Below are positions 33,941-43,261 of a stretch of DNA of 64,000 nucleotides, in pieces. Source of the stretch: CAWBRT01 sp963832365. GTDB lineage: Bacteria > Acidobacteriota > Terriglobia > Terriglobales > Acidobacteriaceae. Every line of letters starts with the position of its first letter. Position 1 is the first letter of the stretch. Under the pieces are notes generated by a model. It made no database searches and was not told the DNA's origin. It saw nothing but the letters and a program-made list of their open reading frames with translations. Location of the stretch: positions 8,885 through 72,884 of the forward strand of contig CAWHUL010000009.1 of NCBI GenBank assembly GCA_963832365.1, in the 5' to 3' direction. Made by a program: the position numbers and the translations under genes.

Positions 33941-34060
33941 ATGGAGTTGTTTGGCTTCACATCCGCAATTACAAAAGCTCTCTTGCAATATATCCGACAG
34001 AACTACCTGGAAATCGATATCGATGAACTCAATAGTGCTGCCTGGAATCGTTACTTGTAG
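33941..34060 (+). CDS. Tiny ORF of uncertain reality
   Basis: A 39-residue frame starting MELFGFTSAITKALLQYIRQ with a GAGG-like site before it. It might be a fragment of a larger gene or a real small protein. I have no family evidence. Confidence 0.2.
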   Translation: MELFGFTSAITKALLQYIRQNYLEIDIDELNSAAWNRYL

Positions 34061-34087
34061 GAACAGGATAGCTTCAGGAAATCCATT

Positions 34088-34363
34088 TCACTTCGAAACT
34101 GATTCATAATACAGGGCAAAGCAGGGCCCAGTTCCCCTCGCGAGGACTGTTGGCGTTGAAATGGCGATATTTGGCCTGTCGGTGATGGCCTGGCCATTTC
34201 CCAAAAGCAGCGCTGCGCCCATCTCGTAGGCGCATTCATTCTCAAATGTTCCATCAGCTACGGGCTGGAATACGGCCCCCCGGTTTGCACACTTGCGGCC
34301 CCATCGCCAGTACATGCTGACTCGCCGCCCTGAGTCTGGAGGGTCAGGCAAGCTGCTCCTCAC
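34088..34363 (-). CDS. Small protein coupled to the Shedu gene
   Basis: A 91-residue protein that begins with a GTG overlapping the stop of the Shedu gene (GTGA), a strong sign of translational coupling. The body (MYWRWGRKCANRGAVFQPVA, YEMGAALLLGNGQAITDRPN) has a mix of aromatic and polar residues and no clear motif. No named family is recognised. Its position as the last gene of the RHH-GHKL-Shedu operon suggests an accessory function in that system. Confidence 0.5.
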   Translation of the reverse strand: MRSSLPDPPDSGRRVSMYWRWGRKCANRGAVFQPVADGTFENECAYEMGAALLLGNGQAITDRPNIAISTPTVLARGTGPCFALYYESVSK

Positions 34364-35502
34364 TCATCATCTTTAGCTTCGACTGGTCCTTCAAGAAGAG
34401 TTATCAGTCGTTCTAATCTGCGAAACAATTCATCATATGTAATGACTGTCACGCCCTGTAAACGCTCGCGCTGGAGCTCAAAGTTTTCTCGCATGACCTG
34501 GCTGGAAAGCTCCTCCGAATGACCCGAAACGACAATACAACGAGGATCGCCGAGGGTTAATCGAGCCGGAAGTTCTGCTGTCAAGTTGTCAAATGATCGC
34601 ATCAAGCTTTGGCGGTATCGAAGAACCTGAGCTACGGCTGCCGCTAACTCGCGAGAGAGTGGGAAGACACCGTCGCGGTATTCCGCGCCCAATAGCTTTG
34701 TTTTAGGGGTCTTGATCTCGATCAAGGTCATTGCGTCGGTAGATTCTGCAGCAAGCAAAAAGTCGGCCTCTTTCCCGCCTGTCCTGCTGATCTGCTTGCC
34801 TCCGACATAAGCTTTCGAGCCGATTACAACAACTGGGTAGGCGAACACTTGGCTTAGGACATACGTCCTATCGGATAAAGCTCGTTGCCAAAACTCTTCA
34901 GCATTATTGTTCTGATTCTGCTTCCAATATGCCAGTGCATCCTTGATTGCGGCAAGACCCAACAAGGCAGCAAACGTAGGCATCTGTTCTGGAGCCATTG
35001 AGGCGAGTTTAGTGGCGGCGTCGCGACGCCCCGAAGAGGTTGCCAGCCACCTGACCAGCTTGAGCAATAACGTCGCCGCTTCATCTGAGTGAGATTCAAG
35101 GAAAGCCGAAAGATCCTTTTGCCCAAGCGAAACAAAGTTCGCCAGGCTCTTATCAACTTCCATAAATGTCTTGCGACCTTTTGGGATGCCCTGATCGCGG
35201 TACAGACGATAAAGAGGAACGAGTCCTTCAAGGAGAGTCATCAGCTCTTGCGCATGGAGAGTGAGCTTGAAGCCTTCCCCATCCTTGAGCGTTGAAAGAG
35301 GAACGGTCGGTACGGGAACCCACCTTCCAGAAGCCGTCTTCTTCTGGTAGATGAAATAGCCATCAACGCTCGCCTTCGGACTTGCGGGATTGTCCACCAA
35401 GAATGGCACAAACACAAGTCGGACGCGATCGCCCTGCCTCAGAGTTATAGGGTTGCTCTCGGCAGTCTGCCGCGACGTGGACCGAGTCTCAAACTGTTTC
35501 AT
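34360..35502 (-). CDS. Shedu-type nuclease (SduA-like, DUF4263)
   Basis: A 380-residue protein of the DUF4263 family, the effector of the Shedu anti-phage system. The C-terminal half has the PD-(D/E)XK-type core: GGKEADFLLAAESTDAMTLI then EIKTPKTKLLGAEYRDGVFP, followed by LSRELAAAVAQVLRYRQSLM and the DPRCIVVSGHSEEL strand. The N-terminal half (residues 1-180) is helical and variable, as in other Shedu proteins, where it is thought to sense the target. Here it is not alone. It is third in an operon after an RHH-type protein and a GHKL ATPase, and faces a DNA methylase gene, which is unusual for the single-gene Shedu system. Confidence 0.88.
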   Translation of the reverse strand: MKQFETRSTSRQTAESNPITLRQGDRVRLVFVPFLVDNPASPKASVDGYFIYQKKTASGRWVPVPTVPLSTLKDGEGFKLTLHAQELMTLLEGLVPLYRLYRDQGIPKGRKTFMEVDKSLANFVSLGQKDLSAFLESHSDEAATLLLKLVRWLATSSGRRDAATKLASMAPEQMPTFAALLGLAAIKDALAYWKQNQNNNAEEFWQRALSDRTYVLSQVFAYPVVVIGSKAYVGGKQISRTGGKEADFLLAAESTDAMTLIEIKTPKTKLLGAEYRDGVFPLSRELAAAVAQVLRYRQSLMRSFDNLTAELPARLTLGDPRCIVVSGHSEELSSQVMRENFELQRERLQGVTVITYDELFRRLERLITLLEGPVEAKDDE

Positions 35503-35540
35503 CGCTGTTCATCTCTTTTGCCGATCTATTTGTCAAAGGC

Positions 35541-37854
35541 TCAGGCGTACACAGGTTTAGGAAGTTTCTTCGGCAACGAAAGACACAGTGGAACAATAAC
35601 GCGTGCTATCCCAGTTGCGCTCTGCTGGATGTGTTCCCGACAGCTGGCCTCATCAGTGGCCCACTCTGGCGTTTTCTTCACCGCATCTAGCAAGCCCATT
35701 GCCGTCAGCGCCAACCCATACTTAAAAACAAACTCAACGGCAGCTTCCTCTTCAGGTGGACGCAGATTCTTGGCTTCTGATAAAAGACGCGACCCCTTAT
35801 TTACGACAAGCTGAAGACGTTCAGTTCCTGGTACCTTCTCGATTGTGATGGGCGGGTCATCTGGACCTCTGTCGACTTCGATCACATCCGGGCGGCTCGG
35901 GCCAGCTTGCACTTTCGGATCAGGCTTAGGCTTAGGACTGTGTGGATCCGAAAGGCTCGGCTCCCGTGGCGCGACCACATGGCCAATTATGGTTAGTGCA
36001 AACGGCCCGCTACCCATATTGTCGGTAATCACAGCATCCATATGCAGAGTCGTACCCTCAGCAATGCTCTTTTCTATCTGGAAGGTGAACGTTAACCGAC
36101 CGTTAAACAGGTGGAAGGTCGGCTGGATTCCGTTTGCGAATTCGCAGTTTCCACGGTGCTTCCGGCGGGTAAAGTAGTTGTTTTTGACATCGGTTCGGAA
36201 TGAAACACGCGTTGCGTCGCCGCGTGGCAGGTCCACCTCGACCGATGTCGAACCGCCAGGACGCCGGAAGAAAGTGGGAAACTCAACCCCTTGAAAGGGC
36301 TGCGTTGTCCCTTTGATCTTGCCGCCCTTTCCGTTGGTAGCAGTCTTTGCCGCCACCCTCCCAGCCACGACGCTGCCGAAGAGCTCTGCCAGGCTTGGAT
36401 CGGTCGACAGCAGTTCCTCGAGAGCATTGATACCGTCATCGTCGTTTACCGCATCAGCGATTTTTTCCTCGTAACGCTTCTGATTCAGCTCCTTCAACCC
36501 CTCATGGTCGTGCAACTCTTTTTGTAGCTTCTTAAACAGATCCTGGAGTAGCGGATCCTCGCGGAATGTCTCGCGGTTACTCATGAACAGCGCGTTCCGC
36601 GACGCCTGCCCGAGCTCGGTACAGTCAAGGGTCACCAACATGCTTCCGGCGATATGCTCCTTGTCAACGGCCTTCGTCCGGAAGAACTGGCTATCTCGCT
36701 TGGCATGGGACTGGCCATTAATCAGGGCGCGAACTCCGGTCTGCGGCTGATCATCTTCACTGTCGCTTCCCTCGGCTATTTTGAATACCCGGACCTCTGC
36801 AGGGATTGTCTCTCCGGTAGATAGTTTGATCTGAATGCTGGCCCCATCCTCGAAACCTTCCTCAAGTTTGCTCTTGCCCCAAGCACCTAGACGATCCCAA
36901 ATCGTCACGCCCATGACGTGGGCCTTATAATCGGACCTGCATTCAATGAGGCGAAGCGGTAGTGCAGGACGTAGTAAGTAGTCCACGAGCTTCTTGAAAA
37001 GCTCGCCGCATATATTACTGCGAGGAGCTTTGTAGTCGTACATCTTGATCAACGTACCGCTCTTAACCTCTCGTTCACGTGGCATGCATACTTCGCCAGA
37101 CTTAGCTCCGGCCTTCGGAACGAGGGCTAGGGCCTCGAGCCTGCGGTCAATATCTTGCCATCGGGCCCGACCAGGTAACGCCATGACGGATCCGGATTCG
37201 AGGGAAAAAACAGAAAAGTGTGAACGCCCATTCGTGATCGTCGCGTTTAGCAACGTCTTTCGGCACGCGAGAGACGATCAGCTGCAGCTTGCGTTCTTCG
37301 CTGCAGAATGGCAACACACCCGTACCGCCCATATTGAATCGCCCCTGCACAAACGGAATCGCACCTTTGTACGAACCATCCGCGCTTCCATAAATCAGCG
37401 AGCAGAAGGTCTTCGGAAAATCTTCAGCCAGCTGCCCCTCCCCCGCGTCGTAGAAGGACAGAGATGGACGCTGCTTGGATCCGGTCGCGTAAAGCAGCAG
37501 ACTGTTCTCTGCCATCGCACGGATACCCTGCGAGTCTCTTTCGGGAAAGTCATCTCCGATCCATGCCCGAGCTGCGCTCGCCATGCTCCGTGGCGCACTA
37601 GGTCCACGCGGATCGATTCCATTCGCTTTACAGAGCCGCAGCAGTATCGCATCGAGGCCGTTAGTGTACTTCTCGACGAGTGCTGCCCCTGGCGAACTTT
37701 GCTGGTTGTGTACGATCGACTGATTGTTCGGCATATTGCCGAGGTACCGCCACCGTGTTTCGTCAGTCAACAGCCCCCGGTGGTTGAGCGCCCCAAGAAC
37801 AGCAATCTCGTTTTCTGCTTCGAGAAAGTCCTGAAGGAGTCTTTCATCTCTCAT
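35541..37854 (-). CDS. GHKL-type ATPase (MutL/MORC-like fold), frameshifted
   Basis: The N-terminal Bergerat fold is in the first frame: EKYTNGLDAILLRLC (N-box), SFYDAGEGQ (G1) and GRFNMGGTGVLPFC (G2 loop). Near 37205, at a run of six A/T, the frame must shift to continue FFPSNPDPSWRYLVGPDG, and near 37150 again to reach LVPKAGAKSGEVCMPRERE and the remaining 500 residues. Full length would be about 760 residues. The C-terminal part includes a Pro/Lys-rich linker (SPKPKPDPKVQAGPSRP). GHKL ATPases of this kind occur in restriction-type operons with methylases and nucleases. The homopolymer context leaves sequencing error open. Its start lies 4 bases after the preceding gene's stop. Confidence 0.78.
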
Positions 37855-37858
37855 CTAT

Positions 37859-38948
37859 TTATCCAACCTGGCGTAAGGAATTAGGGGCATAGCCAAATGT
37901 CTTAGCAGTGGCCGCATAGGTTACATTAATTCCGTCTCTTATGCGCTGAACAAGGCCAAGGTCAATCATTCTGCGACATGACTCCTGCTCTTTGGGTAGT
38001 CAGGAACGCACGAGTAAATGGCTTTTCGTCGCGTTTTGGGAGAAACTGCTCCAGTACGTCGTCAAGTTTATTGGGCGTGTTCTTCCCAGCTGCAATCGCG
38101 CTAAGCACGACTCGAAAGGCAAAATCTTCGGCAGGCAAATGCGTGCGAATGTGTTGCACGAAAAAGTCTACTTCTTCTTCCGTAAACCTCTCCGTTGCTT
38201 GGCTGGCGCTTCCGTCGAGAATCGGATTAGCTAACCGAGCCAACTCCCAGCCTGCCTCCGTTAACAGCAGGCGGGGATTGCGCGAATCGTCCCGGTTTAC
38301 GAGCTTCAGTTCCACCGGCAACCCGGTTAACAGTCCTTGCTTGCTGAGACTCGCAACAAATTGGTTTGCATAGCGTAGTCGTGACTTATCACCGTTTGGT
38401 GACTCGCTGTATGGAAAGGCAAACGCCAACGCATCATCCCGATGAGCACCTGATTGCTTGTCCATCTGGCGAAGGAAGTCCCCCAACATCACGGCTTCGC
38501 TCGCAATCTCTGAGGCGGCCTTGGATAGAGGAACCCCATCGCGCAATACCCCGTCGCGCTGTAGCAGTTTGGCAAGTGCGCGGCATGTCGCTTTCACGGG
38601 CAGGAGCTTATTGTGTTGCCCGAAGATCCAGCGATCCACAGAAACCTCTTGACCAACTTCAAATAGGTCGTTCGGTGGTGGCGCAACCTTGATCGCGCCT
38701 CTATCCACGCTCAAAGAAGCGAACAATGCTGGTACCGCTAGCGGCCTCGGTCCATGAGCAGCATCAGCCCGGAGCTGGTTCGACTGAAAGCAGACGATGG
38801 GCGGCTGCTGAGCCGCGTCACCATGCAGCAGAATCTGATTCGAGATTGCTACAGCCACCGCTTCGGAGTAATCGCGGTATTGGCCGACGTTAAGTAGGCG
38901 GTCAAGGTCATTTTTTGTACGCTGCGACAATTCAATGCAAATAATCAT
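37859..38948 (-). CDS. RHH-like protein heading the Shedu/GHKL operon, 3' frameshift
   Basis: The N-terminus MIICIELSQRTKNDLDRLLN followed by YRDYSEAVAVAISNQI looks like a ribbon-helix-helix/CopG dimerisation segment. The middle region (residues 80-310) is helical without known motifs. Near 37976 one extra base ends the frame early (MSQND). Removing it reads MSRMIDLGLVQRIRDGINVT and TAKTFGYAPNSLRQVG to a stop at 37859, only 4 bases before the GHKL start. This restored C-terminus is winged-helix-like. The protein may regulate the operon or recognise DNA. The gene runs divergently from the HTH/methylase pair at 39116. Confidence 0.65.
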
Positions 38949-39073
38949 AAGCCACCATGCAAACTAATGATTGCCAATAATGCAAACATTGTCAATAGAT
39001 AGTCGACTATATGTAAAAATATCTTAGAAATGTTACCGACGATACAACCATGGTTTGAGACATTAACTGGCGA

Positions 39074-39120
39074 ATCATAACAGTTAATAGGCTTTATTGG
39101 CAGTTACTGGTAGTTATGAT
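39074..39120. promoter_or_regulatory. Divergent control region with inverted repeat
   Basis: ATCATAAC (39074-39081) and GTTATGAT (39113-39120) form a perfect inverted repeat across the AT-rich space between the Shedu/GHKL operon and the HTH/methylase pair. Related CAGTTA repeats lie between. The right arm overlaps the first ATG of the HTH gene, suggesting autoregulation. Confidence 0.45.
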
Positions 39121-39352
39121 AGACTACATGCTGCTTATGGCGATTTGGCTCGACCTGGAAGGCTTGGAGGATTACCTGAAAATTCCCAAGTCCACTTTGT
39201 ATCGACTCGTGCAGCAGGGACGCCTACCGGGATATAAGGTCGGGCGCACCTGGAGGTTTGACCAGGACGAAATTGACCGTTGGATCAGGGCAAAGGGAAG
39301 TAAACCCGGAAGCGCGACCCAGGAGATGTCAAAGCGTGATAAAGAAAATTGA
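39116..39352 (+). CDS. Excisionase/HTH_17-type DNA-binding protein
   Basis: A 78-residue protein: WLDLEGLEDYLKIPKSTLYR is the helix-turn-helix and VGRTWRFDQDEIDRWI the standard wing. Such small proteins often act as controllers of adjacent restriction-type operons. No strong ribosome binding site is seen. ATG 39116 or ATG 39137 could be used. It overlaps the methylase gene by 17 bases and is its likely co-transcribed regulator. The dyad at 39074-39120 is a candidate operator. Confidence 0.75.
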   Translation: MIDYMLLMAIWLDLEGLEDYLKIPKSTLYRLVQQGRLPGYKVGRTWRFDQDEIDRWIRAKGSKPGSATQEMSKRDKEN

Positions 39353-40532
39353 TCAGGCCGTACTTCGTGATGGGATTCACAGTAGTGACCCCGTCTCTGG
39401 CCTGACGCACAACTTCTACAGATATCCGGCTCGATTTTCGCCACTTTTCACTAGAGCTGTAATCGAGACTTTCACCCAACCAGGAGACGTGGTCTACGAC
39501 CCCTTCATGGGGGGAGCGACAACAATCGTCGAAGCCTGCGCACTAGGCCGACGAGCCGTCGGCACCGACATCAACAGCTTGGCTTTGTTTCTCGCTGACG
39601 TGAAGACCACAGTTCTCAGTGGTGAGCAGATTTCTTCGGTCCGGTCCTGGGCTGAACGTTTGGTCTGCAAGTTAAATGTGTGGAGGAAAGTTCCCCGCGC
39701 AGTCGAATGGGCAGATTCCGGCTATCAACGAAACATTAGCAGCAAAGAGACATGGCGGATCAGAAAACTTCTTGAGATCGCATTGGCTGAGATCGAGACT
39801 TTGCGGACAGCTAAAGAACAGCAGTTTGCTCGATGCATTGCATTGAAAACAGCGCAGTGGGCACTGGATTCCCGAAAAGATATCCCTCCAGTTCGAGAGT
39901 TCCGACAACAGTTCGTATTCAATGCAAATGAAATGGCGAAGTCGTCGATTCAATATGCGCGCGCTATTGCCAATTCGCGCGAACTTTATGGGTATCCAAC
40001 AGTGCAGCCGGTGTGTCTGCAGAGATCGGTTGTCGGTGTTGAGGACGACCCCGCAATTGCCGCTTGCCGACCCATATCCCTTGTATTGACTTCGCCGCCC
40101 TACCCTGGCGTGCACGTGCTTTACCATCGCTGGCAAGTGCAAGGGCGACGAGAAACACCAGCGCCGTTCTGGATTGCAAATTCTCTCGATGGCAACGGTT
40201 CGTCGTTTTACACATTCGGCGATCGCGGGCGGGAGCAGCTTGATCCGTATTTCGATCATGCCTTAGCCGCATTCAGATCGCTGTCAAAGGTGGTTAGCGC
40301 AAACACGGCGGTCGTACAGATGGTCGCGTTCTCGGAACCAAGCTGGCAACTCCCGCGCTATTTGAAGGTAATGGGGCAAGCGGGCTTCACTGAGAATAAG
40401 ATCCCCGGACTGGCTACTAAACGCGACGGAAGGATCTGGCGGTCAGTTCCTAACCGGAAGTGGTACGCCAGCCAGCGAGGGGTTACGCCCAGCAGTGACG
40501 AGGTAGTCCTATTTCATCGGGTTTCGCGATAG
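39336..40532 (+). CDS. DNA methyltransferase (SPPY class)
   Basis: A 398-residue methylase. The AdoMet-binding motif is near the N-terminus (VVYDPFMGGATTIVEACALG, then VGTDINSLALF) and motif IV is SLVLTSPPYPGVHVLYHRWQ near residue 250. The family usually makes N4-methylcytosine or N6-methyladenine. The opening (SSDPVSGLTHNFYRYPARFS) matches methylases paired with nuclease or ATPase operons. GTG 39336 is chosen: AGGAG is 10 bases upstream and upstream residues belong to the HTH gene frame. With the divergent GHKL-Shedu operon it could form a modification-plus-effector system. Confidence 0.88.
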   Translation: MIKKIDQAVLRDGIHSSDPVSGLTHNFYRYPARFSPLFTRAVIETFTQPGDVVYDPFMGGATTIVEACALGRRAVGTDINSLALFLADVKTTVLSGEQISSVRSWAERLVCKLNVWRKVPRAVEWADSGYQRNISSKETWRIRKLLEIALAEIETLRTAKEQQFARCIALKTAQWALDSRKDIPPVREFRQQFVFNANEMAKSSIQYARAIANSRELYGYPTVQPVCLQRSVVGVEDDPAIAACRPISLVLTSPPYPGVHVLYHRWQVQGRRETPAPFWIANSLDGNGSSFYTFGDRGREQLDPYFDHALAAFRSLSKVVSANTAVVQMVAFSEPSWQLPRYLKVMGQAGFTENKIPGLATKRDGRIWRSVPNRKWYASQRGVTPSSDEVVLFHRVSR

Positions 40533-40752
40533 CAGAGTTGCCAGCGGTGTGCCGGAGAAGGTCGTCCGCGTGGTAACGAAAAACAGCCGTACGCTCAAGT
40601 TCAAGCAGGCAGGCTTCGAGGAACAGTGAACGGCAGATTCAAGTCTTGCCAGTGCGAGAGACAGTCACTCAACTCACTAGAAAGACCCCGGGTTACCAGG
40701 ACGAGGTTGTCAGATCCTCCGTTAGACTAGAAGAGGTAGGTGGCGGCCTTGA
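40533..40752. other. Short gap with a possible coding fragment
   Basis: Reading 40557-40629 on the plus strand gives KVVRVVTKNSRTLKFKQAGF, which looks protein-like, but it has no start and no partner. It may be the tail of a deleted gene. The rest is featureless. Confidence 0.25.
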
Positions 40753-41625
40753 TTACAAAGCGTCAAGACTTTCCACTATACTGAGCACTTCGTTGAAGTT
40801 GTTGATTGTCCAAGTTGGTTGGATCGTCCGCGTGCGCAGCTTCTTGTCTTCCTCGATCTCCGCGTTGGTCCAGTATGTGATCTTCACCAACTCCGCGTAA
40901 TTGTGCTCGTCATATTTGCGTCCGTATTGAGCCAATACGTCATGAACGCCGCACGCCTGCGCCAAGAGGATATCCTTGGTCGCGCTGTCCCCGATGTAGA
41001 TGGCCTCGGCGGGCTTAATCTGTAACTTGTCCAGCACGGGCACAATGAACGCCGAATCGGGTTTGCGAGCGCCCTCTGGAGCCGCTATTTGGATGGGGAT
41101 GCATGACTTGTACCGCGCTTCGTCCTCGTAATACCGGACATCACGCGGGGTGATACCTTGGGGGATGCCGTGATCCGGAGGAGAGACCAAGGCGTCAAAC
41201 AGACTGTCTATATTGAGCTGCCGCAGTCGGTATTCGGCGTAGAATCGCAATGAATCCGTAACCGCAACCAGCATCTTGCCGCGCTTTTTCATGGTCGATA
41301 GCGTTTCCGCCACGCCTTCGTACAACCGAAGCGTGTCCTTTCGGACCCTTCGAAAAGCACGAATCGCGGAATCATAGCGTGTAAGCAACTCGCTGGTGGC
41401 TAACCCCTGATGCGCGTGCGCTAGCACATCGAGTTGCTCGACGGCGAAGCTGTACTCCGTTGTCTTGTGGTGTTCGTGTACCCGCTTGAATGATGCTTTC
41501 AACGTTTCCTGGTCGATTCCAGTTATGTCAGAAAGATTCGCCACCATTGCCAGGAAACTCGGGACGTAGTAATCGACCCAGTTGTAAAGCGTATTATCGA
41601 GGTCAGTGAGGATAGCTTTAATCAT
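40753..41625 (-). CDS. HAD-superfamily hydrolase
   Basis: A 290-residue phosphatase-like enzyme. Motif I is LTDLDNTLYNW with both aspartates, motif II MLVAVTDS, the motif III lysine is in GARKPDSAF and motif IV YIGDSATKD. The long cap between motifs I and II (residues 20-100) is helical (C1 cap), and an insert before motif III is charged. The substrate is unknown. It lies 6 bases after a membrane GAF-like gene, with which it forms a two-gene unit, and a truncated homologous N-terminus lies at 46629. In an island of defence genes a role in a signalling or defence module is possible but unproven. Confidence 0.85.
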   Translation of the reverse strand: MIKAILTDLDNTLYNWVDYYVPSFLAMVANLSDITGIDQETLKASFKRVHEHHKTTEYSFAVEQLDVLAHAHQGLATSELLTRYDSAIRAFRRVRKDTLRLYEGVAETLSTMKKRGKMLVAVTDSLRFYAEYRLRQLNIDSLFDALVSPPDHGIPQGITPRDVRYYEDEARYKSCIPIQIAAPEGARKPDSAFIVPVLDKLQIKPAEAIYIGDSATKDILLAQACGVHDVLAQYGRKYDEHNYAELVKITYWTNAEIEEDKKLRTRTIQPTWTINNFNEVLSIVESLDAL

Positions 41626-41631
41626 GACTAC

Positions 41632-42258
41632 TCACTCGATGATCAGTTCCAATTGTCGCCGAAATAACTTGCTGATCTTCTGCTCCATCCCTTCCTCATC
41701 ATCAAACGCATCCGGGCGGTCCGAGTCCATGTATAAAACGGCACGCGCAAACTTGCCGTCGCGGCCTAACGGATATGCAAAGAACGACCGCCTGTCCTTC
41801 GGTAAGCGTGCCAGTTCATCGACGGCGAATGACCAGCGGTCTTTCATCGCGGCCTCGAAGGTCACGCCCTGCGGGACTTTGTATGCATGGGGTGTAACCG
41901 TCTTAAAGCACTGCCCCACTATACCGTGCGAGAACGGAAACACTCGCCCTTTGCCATACCGATTCGGCTCGTAGTCGGTAATTTGTTCGTAGAGTTGCCG
42001 ACTCTTGCTTTTCAGGTGGTGAATCGTCAGGCGATCATCGCCGTGAAGTTCCAGAATCGCATAGATCGTTGGAAGAATCGACTCCAGCAGTTCAGTTTTG
42101 GCGTAATACGAGGGAGAGATGGCAGCCAAGAACTGCACCAAGTAGACCGCCACAAATGCCACCGCCCACGGAGCCACGGCACCCTTCGGGTCAGAGTAAG
42201 CGCGTAACCCCAGCGCAAAAATAGGGGCGATAAATACGCCCAATGCAGCGGTTATGAA
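41632..42258 (-). pseudogene. Membrane GAF-like protein, 3' part of a gene split by IS21
   Basis: The residual part of a protein with two N-terminal membrane helices (FITAALGVFIAPIFALGLRA; WAVAFVAVYLVQFLAAIS), a helical linker and a GAF-like sensor domain (GRVFPFSHGIVGQCFKTVTP, RRSFFAYPLGRDGKFARAVLYMDS). Joining 45071-45127 to this segment across the IS element restores one uninterrupted 227-residue protein beginning MQWRPYAFRVQAFLVIHRIF. In the present state, translation from inside the IS end would give a protein with a foreign first 15 residues, so residual function cannot be excluded. It is followed after 6 bases by the HAD gene. Confidence 0.82.
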
Positions 42259-42268
42259 TATCCTGGGT

Positions 42269-42334
42269 ATTCCGGTGAAGGTGAACGCTGATTCCGGAGG
42301 GAAGCCGAACGGCATTCCGGAACGAAGGTGAACA
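42269..42334. repeat. IS21 left-end transposase-binding repeats
   Basis: Three repeats of the form ATTCCGG...AAG(G/C)(T/C)GAAC start at 42269, 42291 and 42314. They are the inverse of the repeats at the right end. They supply the first 15 codons of the currently readable frame of the interrupted GAF-like gene. Confidence 0.75.
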
Positions 42335-42505
42335 GCAGTCGGAGCGAAGCGACGCTGGCATGGTGATTGTGGAGTAAGTGTTCGGAATCGTCAAGAGCGA
42401 TGATCCGGAGCGAAGCGAAGGAAGCTTTTCAAGCGGGGATTTGGGGTGCAGGGGAAAGGGGCAGCAGCCCCTTTGCCCCTGCTTCATTAATGTCGAAGAA
42501 GCGAT

Positions 42506-43261
42506 TCATTCTTGCTTCTCATTCGGTGGTAGGTCGCGTTTTTTGCGCATGGATTCTCCGCGCATTTCGATGCGATGGGCGTTGTGAACCAGACGGTCCA
42601 GGATGCCATCGGCGATGGTGGGATCGCCGATTTGCTCGTGCCAGCGGGAGACCGGAAGTTGAGATGTGAGGATGGTGGAACGGGTTTGGTAACGATCCTC
42701 GCAGATCTCCCAGATTTCGCGACGCTCGGTATCATTCAGCGGTGCCATGGCCCAGTCATCAATGACCAGAACGTCGATGCGACTCAGCCGTGCCAGCAGG
42801 TTGCGCAAGCTTCCATCCGCTCGGGCCAGGGCTAGATCACGCAGCAAGGCTGCCGCCCGCAGATAGAGAGCCGAGTGGCCGTCGCGACAGGCTTTCTGCG
42901 CCAGCGCCAAAGCGATGAAGCTCTTGCCCACGCCGGTCGGCCCCAACACGAAAACGTTCTCGTGATTGCGAACCCAGACTGAGTCTTTTGTCAGAGCACG
43001 CATCACCGACTTGTCCAGTCCACGTACAGCACGATAGTCGATGTCTTCCACGCAGGCCGGCCCCCGCAGCTTGGCCGCTTTCAGTCTTCGCACCAGCGCC
43101 TGATTCTCGCGCCAGTTCCATTGTTGATCGACCAGCAGAGAGAGCCGCTCCAGGAAACTCAGCTCGTTAACAGCTCGATCTTGCTCTTGCGTCTTCAGGG
43201 CGTCGAACATGCCCTGCAACCGCATAGCCAGCAGTTTCTCCATCATCGGTTGGTTTAGCAT
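42506..43261 (-). CDS. istB: IS21-family helper ATPase
   Basis: A 251-residue AAA+ ATPase that assists the transposase in target choice and strand transfer. Walker A is VFVLGPTGVGKSFIALALAQ, Walker B is DVLVIDDWAMAPL and the arginine region is ERREIWEICEDRYQTRSTIL. ASQLPV-type sensor sequence follows (TSQLPVSRWHEQIG). Length and order are normal for IstB. The start overlaps the end of istA by 7 bases, as usual for this family. No lesions are seen. Confidence 0.95.
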   Translation of the reverse strand: MLNQPMMEKLLAMRLQGMFDALKTQEQDRAVNELSFLERLSLLVDQQWNWRENQALVRRLKAAKLRGPACVEDIDYRAVRGLDKSVMRALTKDSVWVRNHENVFVLGPTGVGKSFIALALAQKACRDGHSALYLRAAALLRDLALARADGSLRNLLARLSRIDVLVIDDWAMAPLNDTERREIWEICEDRYQTRSTILTSQLPVSRWHEQIGDPTIADGILDRLVHNAHRIEMRGESMRKKRDLPPNEKQE

